DNA of 17,172 bases from an uncultured Eubacteriales bacterium (GCA_900546215.1 URCD01000050.1:1-17172); one strand, 5' to 3'; positions 1 through 7,552 are shown, counted from the first letter of the stretch. Numbers and translations are program-made. The notes: a model not told the origin generated them from the letters alone.

Positions 1-624
1 ATAGGAATGCATTTTGCTGGAGCACTCACCCTCCCTCTTCTGCCTGCCGAAGGAATAGCAAGCACTGACCAGGTAATTCCATATATAGTATTAAATTATA
101 TGCCTTCATGGGCAGCCGGTCTTTTCCTTGCAGCGCCATTGGCCGCAGTTATGTCAACTGTTTCTTCACTTTTAATACTTGCATCAGCCACAATTATAAA
201 AGACTTATATCTTACCTATATTGTAAAAGACAAAAGTCTTATAAGTGAGGAGAAAATGAACAAGAATATTCCTGTTTACAGTATTTTGATTACAATACTT
301 TTGGGAGTAATAGTATTTATATTCGCACTTTCTCCCCCGGATATTATTGTATGGATTAATCTATTTGCAATGGGCGGATTAGAAGCGACATTCTTTTGGC
401 CTCTTATCGGCGGACTTTACTGGAAAAAGGGAAACAGCACATGCTGTATTTGCTCGATAATTGCGGGCCTTGCTGCTTTTATTTTCTTTAATCAGGTAAA
501 AATAGCTCCGTTTAATATTCACGAAATAGTCTTTGGACTTTTAGCCGGAGGAATTGCTTATTTCGCCGCCGGTATGATTTCTAAAAAGAAGCCTGATCCG
601 GATATGATTGAAAAGTGTTTTTGA
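1..624 (+). CDS. Sodium:solute symporter (PanF-like), C-terminal part
   Basis: This is the C-terminal 207 or so codons of a sodium:solute symporter; the frame is open through base 1, so the start lies outside the window. The match to sodium/pantothenate symporters is seen in AAPLAAVMSTVSSLLILASA followed by TIIKDLY, and in the later segment WINLFAMGGLEATFFWPL. About five hydrophobic membrane segments are visible, separated by a short charged loop (KDKSLISEEKMNKN). The protein would carry a small organic anion into the cell with Na+ in the cytoplasmic membrane. Pantothenate is the substrate of the closest family known to me, but substrate cannot be fixed from a fragment. The stop codon overlaps the ribosome binding site of the next gene, so the two are probably co-transcribed. 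Confidence 0.85.
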   Translation: MGMHFAGALTLPLLPAEGIASTDQVIPYIVLNYMPSWAAGLFLAAPLAAVMSTVSSLLILASATIIKDLYLTYIVKDKSLISEEKMNKNIPVYSILITILLGVIVFIFALSPPDIIVWINLFAMGGLEATFFWPLIGGLYWKKGNSTCCICSIIAGLAAFIFFNQVKIAPFNIHEIVFGLLAGGIAYFAAGMISKKKPDPDMIEKCF

Positions 625-633
625 GGTGATAAT

Positions 634-1539
634 ATGCCGCTTGACCCACAGGTAATTGAAATATACAAAAACAGGCCATCTCCGCAAAAAACATTCTCAA
701 TTCAGAAGATGCGAATAAATGCTGACAATACCTTTAATGACAAAACTGAAATAATTAAAATATTCAGCTCAGAGGACAGGTTAATTGAAGAATATCTGCC
801 AATACGTATATATTGGCCTGACAGTTGTATTAACCGGCCAATAATGCTGTATTTTCATGGCGGAGGATTTGTTATGCATAATATCGCAAGCCATGATTCA
901 CTTTGTAGAAAACTATCTATTGAATGCGGGTGCATAATCATATCTGTAGGGTACCGTTTAGCACCTGAACACAAATATCCAGCCTGCATTGAAGACGGCT
1001 ATACAGCGCTCAATTGGGCATATAAAAATGCTTCTTCTATTGGAGGAATCCCAAATAAAATATTTTTGGCAGGCGATAGTGCTGGGGCAACAATCTGTGC
1101 TGCACTTTCTCTTTTGTCAAAAGACAAAAAAGGACCGCGTATAACCGGACAAATATTGTTTTACGGGCTGTTCGGCTCTGCAGACAGCAATTCAAAATCC
1201 ATGCTAAAATATGGCAACGGAGATTATGTTCTTCCAAAAGAAATGTCCGACTGGTGCATGAAGCAGTATATTCCAGAGGGTACTGACATTAATGACCCCC
1301 TTCTGTTTCCCGGAAAGGCAAAAGATCTATCCGCCATGCCAAAAACACTGGTCATATGCGGAGAATACGACCCTCTCCGCGATGACAGTGAAATGTTCTG
1401 TAAACGTTTAAAATTTTTTAGAAATGACTGTCATTATATATTGGTTGACGGGGTGATGCACGGTTTTATGCTATATTGGCATAGATTAGATAAGGCTAAA
1501 GAGCTTATATCATATGTTGGAAGCTGGATTAATAAATAA
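634..1539 (+). CDS. Alpha/beta hydrolase, hormone-sensitive-lipase-type esterase
   Basis: A 301-residue cytoplasmic esterase of the HSL/acetyl-esterase family, which hydrolyses short-chain carboxylic esters. The oxyanion-hole motif HGGGF is at residues 75-79, the nucleophile motif GDSAG at 147-151 (Ser149), the likely acid is Asp246 in EYDPLRD, and the catalytic histidine is His276 in the MHGF motif. Length is normal for the family and no signal peptide is present. The ATG is preceded by GAGGTGAT, which includes the stop codon of the symporter gene, so the start is well supported and the genes are probably translationally coupled. A strong terminator follows. The pairing with a transporter suggests hydrolysis of an imported ester, but the substrate is unknown. 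Confidence 0.88.
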   Translation: MPLDPQVIEIYKNRPSPQKTFSIQKMRINADNTFNDKTEIIKIFSSEDRLIEEYLPIRIYWPDSCINRPIMLYFHGGGFVMHNIASHDSLCRKLSIECGCIIISVGYRLAPEHKYPACIEDGYTALNWAYKNASSIGGIPNKIFLAGDSAGATICAALSLLSKDKKGPRITGQILFYGLFGSADSNSKSMLKYGNGDYVLPKEMSDWCMKQYIPEGTDINDPLLFPGKAKDLSAMPKTLVICGEYDPLRDDSEMFCKRLKFFRNDCHYILVDGVMHGFMLYWHRLDKAKELISYVGSWINK

Positions 1540-1543
1540 AAGG

Positions 1544-1575
1544 ACTGCCCTGCGTAAATAAGCAGGGCAGTTTTA
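1544..1575 (+). terminator. Rho-independent terminator after the esterase
   Basis: A perfect 10-bp stem, ACTGCCCTGC (1544-1553) with GCAGGGCAGT (1562-1571), has an 8-nt loop and is followed by TTTA. On the opposite strand the stem is followed by CCTTTTATTT, so it may also stop transcription of the convergent flavodiiron operon. Confidence 0.85.
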
Positions 1576-1581
1576 TCTTAG

Positions 1582-1600
1582 TGCGCTTATATTAAGCGCA
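1582..1600. repeat. Short perfect hairpin between convergent genes
   Basis: TGCGCTTA (1582-1589) pairs perfectly with TAAGCGCA (1593-1600) around a 3-nt loop. It lies between the esterase terminator and the end of the flavodiiron gene. Neither strand has a T-run beyond it, so it is not a classic terminator; it may act as a 3' stabilising hairpin for the minus-strand operon. Confidence 0.5.
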
Positions 1601-1636
1601 TCAAGGAGGCAAATATAAATTTCACTTTATCATACA

Positions 1637-2851
1637 TTATTTCTTATCATTCATTGATTCAATGATGGAGTCTGCAAGTGTATCAAGCTCAGTTGCTTTA
1701 TCTGAATGAAGAGAAGACGATAATGAGAGCCTTTCGTTAAGTACTGTCATGTTTTTAAGCTCATCATCAATAAATTTCTGCATTAAATCTCCCGATTTGC
1801 ATGCCCACGAACCATTTTCAATTATAGCAATTGTTCTATTTTGTAAATTCAACGCCTTCATGTCCATAAGGAAATTATGCATTACAGGATAAATTCCAAG
1901 GTTGTACGTTACCGAAGCAAGTACTACATGGCTTAAACGGAAGGTTTCCGAAATAAGCTGGGATACATGCGTATTGGATACATCATACACTGCAACATTA
2001 GTCATTCCCTTTTCACACAGCTTGCTCGCTAAAGCCTGAGCAGCAGCTTCCGTATTTCCATACATAGATGCATATGCTATTAACACGCCCTTCTCCTCAG
2101 GTTCATAACGGCTCCAACGGTCATATTTATCTATAAAATATCCCAAATCTGTACGCCAAACAGGTCCATGAAGCGGACAAAACATCTTAATATCAATGGT
2201 TCCTGCCTTTTTAAGCAGCGCCTGAACATGAGGTCCATATTTTCCTACAATATTTGTAAAATAACGTCTGGCATCATCTATCCAGTCTCTGTCAAAGTTA
2301 ACCTCATCATTAAAAAGCTTTCCGTCAAGGGCTCCAAAGGAGCCAAAAGCATCGGCAGAGAAAAGTACTCCATTTGTTACATCAAATGTCACCATCGCCT
2401 CAGGCCAATGAACCATAGGAGCGAATACGAATGTAACCGTATGCTTTCCAAAGCACTGTGTATCTCCCTCTTTAACCTCTATGAGTTCATGGCTGTCAAC
2501 ATCAAATCCAAACTGACGCATTAGCATAAACGCCTTTTCTGTACTTATAATCTTTACATTTGGATAACGTATAAGTATTTCCTCAATTGAAGCGCCGTGG
2601 TCGGGTTCCATATGGTTGATTACAAGATAATCTAACGGCTTTCCGTCAAGCAGATACTCAATATTTTCAAGAAGCTGACGGCATGCTGACCAGTCAACCG
2701 TATCAAATAATACATTTTTTTCATCAAGAAGCAAATAAGCGTTGTATGAAACACCATTTTGTATAGGATGAATATTTTCAAAAAGGGTGAGCCTGTGGTC
2801 GTTGGCCCCTACCCAGTATAAATCATCAGTAACCTTTCTTACACAATACAT
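1637..2851 (-). CDS. Flavodiiron protein (A-type flavoprotein, rubredoxin:oxygen/NO oxidoreductase)
   Basis: A complete 404-residue flavodiiron protein, the usual length for the two-domain class. The N-terminal metallo-beta-lactamase-like domain keeps all expected diiron ligands: His80, Glu82, Asp84 and His85 in NHMEPDHG, His148, Asp167 and His228. The C-terminal flavodoxin domain begins near residue 255 with the FMN-binding loop YASMYGNTEAA. Such proteins reduce O2 to water or NO to N2O in the cytoplasm of anaerobes, usually with electrons from rubredoxin. The gene starts 14 bp after a gene whose product ends in a rubredoxin domain, which fits that role. The start ATG has a strong GGAGG site at 2859-2863. 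Sequence alone does not decide between O2 and NO as the main substrate. Confidence 0.95.
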   Translation of the reverse strand: MYCVRKVTDDLYWVGANDHRLTLFENIHPIQNGVSYNAYLLLDEKNVLFDTVDWSACRQLLENIEYLLDGKPLDYLVINHMEPDHGASIEEILIRYPNVKIISTEKAFMLMRQFGFDVDSHELIEVKEGDTQCFGKHTVTFVFAPMVHWPEAMVTFDVTNGVLFSADAFGSFGALDGKLFNDEVNFDRDWIDDARRYFTNIVGKYGPHVQALLKKAGTIDIKMFCPLHGPVWRTDLGYFIDKYDRWSRYEPEEKGVLIAYASMYGNTEAAAQALASKLCEKGMTNVAVYDVSNTHVSQLISETFRLSHVVLASVTYNLGIYPVMHNFLMDMKALNLQNRTIAIIENGSWACKSGDLMQKFIDDELKNMTVLNERLSLSSSLHSDKATELDTLADSIIESMNDKK

Positions 2852-2865
2852 ACTTTTTCCTCCTC

Positions 2866-4779
2866 TCAGGCCTCAATAAACATATTCTTAGCTTCAGCAC
2901 ATTCCGGACATACCCAATCTTCAGGAAGATTTTCAAAAAGTGTTCCGGGAGCTATATCGCTGTCTTCATCTCCAACAGATGGATTATACTCGTATCCGCA
3001 GCCGCCGCAGACATAGGTTTTTCCAATAGGCTGAGGCTTAGGCGGTGCCGGTCTCTTCATTTTTATCATCGGAGGCGCTGGTTTTTTAGCCTCTCCGTTG
3101 TCAAGCGCTTCTGTAAGAAGAGGAAGTATTTCCATAACATCACCAACAATACCATAATCACAATTCTTAAATATTGGTGCATTAGGGTTTTTATTTATAG
3201 CAACTATTGTAGAAGCGTCCTTTATTCCTTTGAGATGCTGAACTGCACCAGATATACCACATGCTATATAGAGATTTCCTGTAAATTTCTGTCCTGACAT
3301 TCCAACGTATCTATTAAGCGGCAGATATTTAAGCGTTTCTGCGACAGGCCTTGAGGAACCGATTGCAGCTCCTGCCTGAACAGCTAAAGCCTCGATAAGC
3401 TTCATGTTTTCTTTACTTCCGATACCTTTTCCTGCTGAAACAACTCTTTCAGCCTGTGGGATAGGAGTGTCAAGGGGAATACCTACAGTAAAATCGAATC
3501 CATCCTTTTTAAGCGCTGAAACAAGCAACTCAACTTTATCCTTGCTGTCTCCGTCTTTAAATATCATTTTTTTACGAAGTCCTGTTACAGGCGCCGCCTT
3601 CTTTATTATCTTTGAACTTCCTGAGCTTTCCTTAGGCATTTTGCCTATGAGGTGAGAAGCGATAACTACTCTTTGAATTTCATTAGTTCCTTCATAAATT
3701 GTTGTAATTTTAGCGTCTCTGTAAGCTCTCTCTACTTCCATTCCTTTAAGATATCCGCTTCCTCCAAATATCTGTAAAGCGTCATTTGTTACTTCAATAG
3801 CAATATCGGATGCGTACTGTTTTGCCATTGCTGATTCCATTCCGTATGGTTCATGGTTTTCCTTAAGCTCGGCAGAACTATAAATAAGGAACCGAGCACA
3901 GCGGAGTTTAGTTGCCATATCTGCAAGCTTGAAAGATACTACCTGCTGCTGGCAAATCGGTTTTCCAAACTGTATTCTTTCTTTAGAATAAGCAAGGGCA
4001 TTTTCAAATGCTCCTTGGGCTATTCCCAGTGCCTGGGCAGCAATTCCTATACGTCCTCCGTCCAGTGTTGACATTGCAATCTTAAATCCGTCGCCCTCTT
4101 TGCCCAGAAGGTTTTCCTTTGGAACCTTAACATCATTGAATATAAGCTCGGCGGTAGAGGAAGAGCGTATACCCATTTTGTCGTAGTGGTCTCCAAACTC
4201 AAATCCCTTCCATCCCTTCTCTACTATGAATGCAGAAATTCCTCTTGTTCCGATATCAGGTGTTGTAACGGCAAAAATTATATACGTATCAGCCTTAGGT
4301 GCATTTGTAATAAATATTTTACCGCCGTTTAAAAGGTAATAGTCCCCTTTAAGAACGGCTGTTGTTTCTGTTCCGCCTGCGTCGGATCCGGCATTAGGTT
4401 CGGTCAAACCAAATGCACCGATTTTTTCTCCCTTAGCCAATGGAATAAGATATTTCTGTTTCTGTTCTTCTGTCCCGTATGCAAATATTGGCCAAGAACC
4501 AAGCGACACATGTGCCGATAGTATAACGCCTGTACCGCCGTCAACTCTAGCCAACTCCTCAACAGCCATAGCATAGCTAAGAATATCAAGTCCTGCTCCG
4601 CCATATTCTTTAGGATAAGGGATTCCCATTAAGCCAAGTTCTCCAAGCTTTTTTATAGCTTCATCCGGAAATTCATTCTCTTTATCAAGCTGAAAAGCCA
4701 CTGGTTTAACTTCACTTTCCGCAAAGTCCCTAATTTTTTTACGGAACACTTCATGTTCCTGAGTTGTTTTAAACAGCAT
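2866..4779 (-). CDS. Acyl-CoA dehydrogenase / ETF-alpha-like / rubredoxin fusion
   Basis: A 637-residue three-part fusion. Residues 1-380 are an acyl-CoA dehydrogenase with the FAD-binding motif GLTEPNAGSD (124-133) and the catalytic-Glu motif IYEGTNEIQR (Glu363, as in short-chain dehydrogenases). Residues about 400-560 resemble the C-terminal FAD domain of ETF-alpha, with AGKGIG, GSSRPVAE and the SGQKFTGNLYIACGISGA region. After a proline-rich linker, residues 589-637 form a rubredoxin with CGGC (591-594) and CPEC (624-627). Ordinary acyl-CoA dehydrogenases are about 380 residues and hand electrons to a separate ETF; here a flavin domain and a one-electron iron site are attached in cis. GGAGG precedes the ATG. 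It sits between an Rrf2 regulator and a flavodiiron protein in one operon. The electron path acyl-CoA to FAD to rubredoxin to flavodiiron protein is inference. The substrate chain length is not certain. Confidence 0.93.
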   Translation of the reverse strand: MLFKTTQEHEVFRKKIRDFAESEVKPVAFQLDKENEFPDEAIKKLGELGLMGIPYPKEYGGAGLDILSYAMAVEELARVDGGTGVILSAHVSLGSWPIFAYGTEEQKQKYLIPLAKGEKIGAFGLTEPNAGSDAGGTETTAVLKGDYYLLNGGKIFITNAPKADTYIIFAVTTPDIGTRGISAFIVEKGWKGFEFGDHYDKMGIRSSSTAELIFNDVKVPKENLLGKEGDGFKIAMSTLDGGRIGIAAQALGIAQGAFENALAYSKERIQFGKPICQQQVVSFKLADMATKLRCARFLIYSSAELKENHEPYGMESAMAKQYASDIAIEVTNDALQIFGGSGYLKGMEVERAYRDAKITTIYEGTNEIQRVVIASHLIGKMPKESSGSSKIIKKAAPVTGLRKKMIFKDGDSKDKVELLVSALKKDGFDFTVGIPLDTPIPQAERVVSAGKGIGSKENMKLIEALAVQAGAAIGSSRPVAETLKYLPLNRYVGMSGQKFTGNLYIACGISGAVQHLKGIKDASTIVAINKNPNAPIFKNCDYGIVGDVMEILPLLTEALDNGEAKKPAPPMIKMKRPAPPKPQPIGKTYVCGGCGYEYNPSVGDEDSDIAPGTLFENLPEDWVCPECAEAKNMFIEA

Positions 4780-4823
4780 AAATATTCCTCCTTCACCTTA
4801 TGAAATATCTAACACATATATAC

Positions 4824-4841
4824 TTGATAATTTTTATCCAA
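4824..4841. promoter_or_regulatory. Candidate operator between rrf2-type gene and the fusion gene
   Basis: The sequence TTGATAATTTTTATCCAA is a near-palindrome with a perfect GATAA-TTT-TTATC core (4826-4838). It lies in the 78-bp gap in front of the fusion gene. On the minus strand TTGGAT followed 15 nt later by TATATG could be a weak internal promoter overlapping it. Binding by the Rrf2 regulator is inference. Confidence 0.3.
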
Positions 4842-4857
4842 TTTTGATTAAAAGACA

Positions 4858-5265
4858 TTACTCACCAAACAGTATCCAATTAATACTCTTTGAACGAAAT
4901 TCTTTATCAATAGACTGCTGAACCCTGGCAAGCTGATTATGAACAGTACACATTCCTTTGTTGCTCTGTCTCCATTCACATTTATGTTCTGGACTCATGC
5001 AGGCAGAGAGTCTGGCATTTTTTTCGACGGCTATAACAAGGTCATACAGTGTCTTTTGGCTTAGGTCGCAATCCAGACGGCATCCGCCGTCCACTCCCCT
5101 AATAATTTTTACAAATCCTGCCTTTTCTAATTTTTTTATAATTTTATAGGCAAACTGCTGAGGAAGAAAATCTTTATCGGCAAGCTCACCGACAGTAAAT
5201 GTGCCGCCCTGTGAAAGCCTGCGTAGTATCCTGAGCGCATAATCTGTTTCACGTGTGATCAGCAT
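4858..5265 (-). CDS. Rrf2-family transcriptional regulator, probable Fe-S sensor
   Basis: A 135-residue regulator of the Rrf2 family (the family of IscR, NsrR and RirA). The N-terminus MLITRETDYALRILRRL and the winged-helix segment LPQQFAYKIIKKLEKAGFVK are typical. Three cysteines at 89, 96 and 106 (C-x6-C-x9-C) sit where Fe-S cluster ligands occur in IscR and NsrR, though the spacing differs. It is the first gene of the minus-strand operon that also encodes the dehydrogenase/rubredoxin fusion and flavodiiron protein, so it probably senses O2, NO or Fe-S status and controls that operon, including itself. GGAGG lies just upstream of the ATG, and a consensus promoter lies 30-55 bp upstream. The exact signal cannot be read from sequence. 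Confidence 0.9.
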   Translation of the reverse strand: MLITRETDYALRILRRLSQGGTFTVGELADKDFLPQQFAYKIIKKLEKAGFVKIIRGVDGGCRLDCDLSQKTLYDLVIAVEKNARLSACMSPEHKCEWRQSNKGMCTVHNQLARVQQSIDKEFRSKSINWILFGE

Positions 5266-5292
5266 ATTTATTTCCTCCCTTCCTTTACCTTT

Positions 5293-5321
5293 ATAATATC
5301 AATGTGGAGTAAAATTGTCAA
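5293..5321 (-). promoter_or_regulatory. Sigma-A promoter of the Rrf2/fusion/flavodiiron operon
   Basis: On the minus strand TTGACA (5316-5321) is followed by a 17-nt spacer and TATTAT (5293-5298), close to the vegetative consensus and about 30 bp before the regulator's ATG. Confidence 0.75.
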
Positions 5322-5332
5322 GTTTAATTTTA
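5310..5332. promoter_or_regulatory. Candidate operator over the -35 of the Rrf2 promoter
   Basis: TAAAATT (5310-5316) and AATTTTA (5326-5332) form a perfect inverted repeat with 9 nt between them. It covers the -35 box of the Rrf2-gene promoter and lies in the region shared with the divergent TspO gene. The position suits autorepression by the Rrf2 protein, but the AT-rich context weakens the case. Confidence 0.35.
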
Positions 5333-5397
5333 TTTTTTATGCAAAAAAATAAAAAAACAAAATATATTATAGTAATAAACGATTAGGAGATACTTTT

Positions 5398-5859
5398 ATG
5401 AAAAACTTTCAACCAGTAAACTTTATTATATCAATACTTATACCGTTAGCTGTAGGACAGCTGTCTGCATTACTATCTGGAGATATATCAGCTGTGTACA
5501 GTACTTTATCTAAGTCCAGCTTAAGTCCTCCCGCAATAGTATTTCCGATAGTATGGACAATATTGTACATACTTATGGGGGTATCGTCATATCTTATATC
5601 CACTTCTGAAAATGATGGAAGTCCTTTAAAATGGTATGGAATACAGCTATTTCTTAATTTTATATGGTCTATCATATTCTTCAGATTTAATAATTACATA
5701 ATTGCTTTTATCTGTATTATCTTACTTATAATAAGCATTATAATTATGATAAAAGAATTCTTTAAAGTAAACCGTACAGCGGCATATTTGCAAATCCCAT
5801 ATTTATTTTGGTGCATTTTCGCCTCATATTTAAATCTAAGCATAATCCTGCTTAATTGA
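5398..5859 (+). CDS. tspO: TspO/MBR-family membrane protein
   Basis: A 153-residue integral membrane protein with five hydrophobic segments, matching the TspO/peripheral benzodiazepine receptor family in length and motifs. The segment PPAIVFPIVWTILYILMG corresponds to the conserved PP-F-x-VW-x-LY region, QLFLNFIWSIIFF to the middle helix, and PYLFWCIFASYLNLSI to the C-terminal W-x-x-(F/Y)-A-x-x-LN motif. These proteins bind tetrapyrroles such as haem and are linked to oxygen or stress responses. The ATG follows AGGAGA. It is divergent from the Rrf2 regulator with 132 bp between the starts, so shared redox control is possible. A clear terminator begins at its stop codon. No convincing plus-strand promoter was found in the very AT-rich gap. 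Confidence 0.88.
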   Translation: MKNFQPVNFIISILIPLAVGQLSALLSGDISAVYSTLSKSSLSPPAIVFPIVWTILYILMGVSSYLISTSENDGSPLKWYGIQLFLNFIWSIIFFRFNNYIIAFICIILLIISIIIMIKEFFKVNRTAAYLQIPYLFWCIFASYLNLSIILLN

Positions 5860-5893
5860 CTAAAATACCGGCCTATAGTGCCGGTATTTTAGT
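5859..5893. terminator. Bidirectional terminator between tspO and the methyltransferase
   Basis: A perfect 14-bp stem joins ACTAAAATACCGGC (5859-5872) to GCCGGTATTTTAGT (5880-5893) around a 7-nt loop. The arms supply A-rich and T-rich flanks in both directions, which suits the convergent genes on either side. Confidence 0.9.
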
Positions 5894-5905
5894 CTGTACA
5901 CTTTG

Positions 5906-6640
5906 TTACTTTATATTCTGTGCTACGACAATAAGCATCATCGGTCTGCGCAATTCATCCTTCATTCCATCAATTTCTGCTATCATCTTTTCCGTGGGCT
6001 TAGGTTCGACAACGTTTAGCAGCCTATATCCCTTTTCCAAAAGCCCATTAAGGTAAGTTGTAATGGTACGGTGATATTTTACGACATGTTCTCCTAAAAA
6101 TATCGCATCACGTCTACCTTCGATAAAGTAGTTATCAATCGGAAAATGTTTAATCTGTTCATTTTCATAATACCAATCCTGTGTTCCCTCTGCGGTAAAT
6201 ATAGGATGCTCAACATTAAAAACCAATATTCCATTTGGCTTTAACCAAAGCCTAATTTTGTTCAAAAACTCGTCAAACGATTCAAGATAGTGTAGCATAA
6301 GGGAGCTAATTATTATATCAAAGGTATTCTCGTCATAGTACATATCCTCGAAAGCAATTAAGTCATATTCAATCTGCGGATATGAATTTATTTTCTTTGC
6401 CTTTTCGATCATTTTAAATGATATATCAGTCCCAATAACTTGCTTTGCGCCATGTTCTGCCGCGTATGCTGAGTGCCATCCAAGACCGCAGCCTAAATCC
6501 AAAACGGACTTCCCCTTAAAATCAGGAAGCAACATTTTTAATGTTTCCCATTCTCCCGCCCCATTAAGGCCGTCTGTACTACGCGACATACTATTATATT
6601 TTTCAAAAAACTTTTCGTCGTCATATTTATTTTCTTTCAT
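5906..6640 (-). CDS. Class I SAM-dependent methyltransferase
   Basis: A 244-residue cytoplasmic methyltransferase with the Rossmann fold of class I enzymes. Motif I, VLDLGCGLGWH, is at residues 46-56, the acidic residue that binds the SAM ribose is Asp72 in GTDIS, and motif IV lies around FDIIISSLMLHYL. The C-terminal part (EHPIFTAEGTQDWYY, then a segment ending in RRPMMLIV) is the pattern of small methyltransferases usually annotated only as generic or UbiE/COQ5-like. AGGAGA lies just upstream of the ATG. It faces tspO across a shared terminator and has no clear functional tie to it. The methyl acceptor is unknown. Confidence 0.9.
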   Translation of the reverse strand: MKENKYDDEKFFEKYNSMSRSTDGLNGAGEWETLKMLLPDFKGKSVLDLGCGLGWHSAYAAEHGAKQVIGTDISFKMIEKAKKINSYPQIEYDLIAFEDMYYDENTFDIIISSLMLHYLESFDEFLNKIRLWLKPNGILVFNVEHPIFTAEGTQDWYYENEQIKHFPIDNYFIEGRRDAIFLGEHVVKYHRTITTYLNGLLEKGYRLLNVVEPKPTEKMIAEIDGMKDELRRPMMLIVVAQNIK

Positions 6641-6672
6641 TATATTCTCCTATTAAAATCACTCAATATTAA

Positions 6673-7120
6673 CTATTTTATTATTATGTCTAATTTATCC
6701 GATAATAGCTTGAGGTGAAATACAAATACTCTTCTTAGTTTATTGTTAATATCTGGTTGTATGTTCTGATGTGTTTCAGTTAGTTGGTATTCACCTATAA
6801 TACCCGTCTTTTTTCTTTTCAAAAAGGAGTAATTTTTTCCCTTGTTTTTTGTGAGATAAAATAGTAATATTTAAATCATACATTTTATTATCTAAGTTAT
6901 CTTGATCGCCAATCCTGCCTATACCTGTATACATACAGTAATCATAAGAACCTCTTGGATAAAAATAATCTGAATAAAGCTCTTTCTCATTTTTAAATAA
7001 AAGTATTGCTTTTATTTTGTCCGTTGTAGTAATACCACTTTGAGGATTACCTCCAAGCAATTCACTAATTTCAGACCTATTTTTGAATATTTGTCCATGG
7101 ATTAATGTTATATTTTTCAA
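6673..7120 (-). pseudogene. Frameshifted SRA/PUA-like restriction-type domain gene
   Basis: The first frame encodes about 109 residues (KNITLIHGQIF ... YTGIGRIGDQ ... LLLFEKKKDGYY) and hits TGA at 6791-6793. The next frame continues the same protein from about 6798 with GEYQLTETHQNIQPDINNK, then a stretch ending VFVFHLKL, and stops at TAG 6673-6675. The joined product of about 150 residues resembles the DNA-reading SRA/PUA-like domain attached to HNH or DUF3427-type restriction proteins, whose motifs include YTG-x-G-x-x-GDQ and GE-x-x-L. That assignment rests on motif recall. Best start: TTG at 7120, eight bases after GGAG; the upstream GTG at 7129 overlaps that site. It is either a broken restriction remnant or a sequencing error. 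No nuclease domain follows. Confidence 0.55.
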
Positions 7121-7552
7121 AGTACTCACTCCAATTTTGTGTCAAATACCATCTTAGAAATCACATAGCGTTTAGTAAATCAGGGTTATTTCTTAACATA
7201 TAAAGATTACCATAGTGGTTTAATATAAACAAGATAAATAAAGCTAATAAATATCAATAATTGATATTTATGAGCTTAAAATTAATATTGTAATTTAAAA
7301 TTTTATTCCCACTCTGTTTCGTGTTTGCTTTCACAGCTATTTTCAGTGCTTTTTGGTGTCATTATTCGCAAAATCCCCTCTCAATTTCAGATGTTTTTTT
7401 CTTCTCAAGGGGTTTGTGTACTTTTCGTGTACCGCAGTTTCAGGCATCTCAGTGATGTCAAAAACAGTATAAAACTAAAAAATAACGACTATTTATGCTA
7501 CCACATCATGGGCATGAGCTTTTTTACAGTTCATGCCCAAATCTTTGTTCTA
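7121..7552. other. Intergenic stretch with no supported gene
   Basis: About 430 bp of AT-rich DNA. Short open frames exist on both strands but none has a ribosome binding site or recognisable domain. On the minus strand two short runs (one beginning near 7465 and containing EMPETAVHEKYTNP, one near 7355 containing KIAVKANTKQSGNK) look mildly protein-like and may be gene relics. A hairpin at 7509-7539 is listed separately. Confidence 0.5.
7509..7539. repeat. Hairpin just beyond the 694-residue gene
   Basis: TGGGCATGA (7509-7517) pairs with TCATGCCCA (7531-7539) in a perfect 9-bp stem with a 13-nt loop. It lies 14 bp past the stop codon of the last gene of the minus-strand operon. Neither strand has a good T-run after it, so it is at best an imperfect terminator. 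Confidence 0.5.

Noticed and set aside
1602..1608. AAGGAGG on the plus strand after the esterase, as a sign of a hidden small gene
   Set aside because: No start codon follows at a useful distance and the frames run into the convergent flavodiiron gene.
7300..7480. Minus-strand peptide-like runs (VHEKYTNPLRRKKHLK, KIAVKANTKQSGNK)
   Set aside because: They are short, in different frames, lack starts, and match no family that I can name. Kept only as possible relics.
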